Origin: an uncultured Lachnospiraceae bacterium
GTDB lineage: Bacteria; Bacillota; Clostridia; Lachnospirales; Lachnospiraceae
DNA: 5,782 nucleotides
NCBI GenBank assembly: GCA_910583615.1
Contig: CAJTXP010000088.1
Coordinates: forward strand, 1 to 5,782
Direction: 5' to 3'
Shown here piece by piece: positions 5,729 to 5,782 of the stretch. A program made the position numbers and the translations under genes. How positions within the stretch are numbered: position 1 is the stretch's first letter; every line of letters begins with the position of its first letter. The notes under the pieces were generated by a model. That model ran no database searches, was not told the origin of the DNA, and worked only from the letters and a program-made list of their open reading frames with translations.

Positions 5729-5782
5729 ATGTATATTTATCCGGACCATTTGAAAGCAAAGGCGACCATGTGGCTGTGGCAG
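5729..5782 (+). CDS. Next gene, first 18 codons only; possible VirB3/PrgI-like protein
   Basis: The ATG at 5729 follows AAAGGGGAG (5715-5723) at 5 bases, which is a good ribosome binding site, 16 bases after the stop of the preceding gene. The visible product is MYIYPDHLKAKATMWLWQ and the frame stays open to the window edge. In conjugation operons the gene after the VirB6/TrbL-like gene is often a small PrgI/VirB3-type membrane protein followed by the VirB4 ATPase. The short N-terminus before aromatic residues would suit that, but 18 residues cannot prove it. Confidence 0.55.
   Translation, partial: MYIYPDHLKAKATMWLWQ

Noticed and set aside
1..5782. CRISPR array, tRNA, insertion sequence ends, attachment sites or transfer origin
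   Set aside because: I read the non-coding gaps for spaced direct repeats, cloverleaf-like patterns and long terminal inverted repeats and saw none. The gaps are short, the largest being 240 bases.

Overview
The window reads as the interior of an integrative conjugative element, or a similar conjugative island, from a Gram-positive gut anaerobe of the class Clostridia, with a Lachnospiraceae or Ruminococcaceae relative most likely. Grounds for this are strong AGGAGG-type ribosome binding sites, GC-rich and Glu/Gly-rich coding sequence, and a run of small membrane or secreted proteins of families I associate with clostridial conjugative elements. All genes are on the + strand. I saw no tRNA, rRNA, CRISPR array, insertion sequence, integrase, attachment site or origin.

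Layout. (1) 3-467: 3' part of a gene whose entry into a membrane helix matches the TadE-type minor pseudopilin pattern. (2) 585-1199: a single-pass membrane protein with a long acidic Pro/Glu-rich extracytoplasmic stalk and a Gly-rich tail (probably DUF6550). (3) 1200-1439: the longest non-coding stretch (240 bases), carrying two terminator-like hairpins with a cluster of alternative GCTAC/GTAGC stems between them. (4) 1440-3140: a 566-residue secreted protein of unknown function with a striking Trp/His-rich segment. (5) 3285-3623: a small signal-peptide protein with two further membrane helices (DUF3852-like, VirB2-like in shape). (6) 3693-4364: a soluble DUF4240 protein, preceded by a strong hairpin that abuts its ribosome binding site. 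(7) 4415-5317: a polytopic VirB6/TrbL-like channel protein. (8) 5314-5712: a soluble protein with a nucleoside-2-deoxyribosyltransferase-like (DUF4406/DUF7768) signature, overlapping the previous gene by ATGA. (9) 5729 to the window edge: the first 18 codons of the next gene, perhaps a VirB3/PrgI-like protein by position.

How they may work together. The TadE-like protein would belong to a Tad/type-IVc-pilus-like apparatus lying mostly upstream. The DUF3852 protein, the VirB6/TrbL-like protein and the gene starting at 5729 look like inner parts of a type IV secretion (conjugation) channel. The large secreted protein and the stalked membrane protein are candidates for cell-surface or trans-wall parts of the same machine. 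The two soluble proteins sit among the channel genes without an obvious structural role, and are the best candidates for accessory functions such as regulation or host interaction. The terminators at 1231-1364 suggest that genes 1-2 and the gene at 1440 are partly uncoupled in transcription. Family names come from remembered sequence patterns, not from a search.
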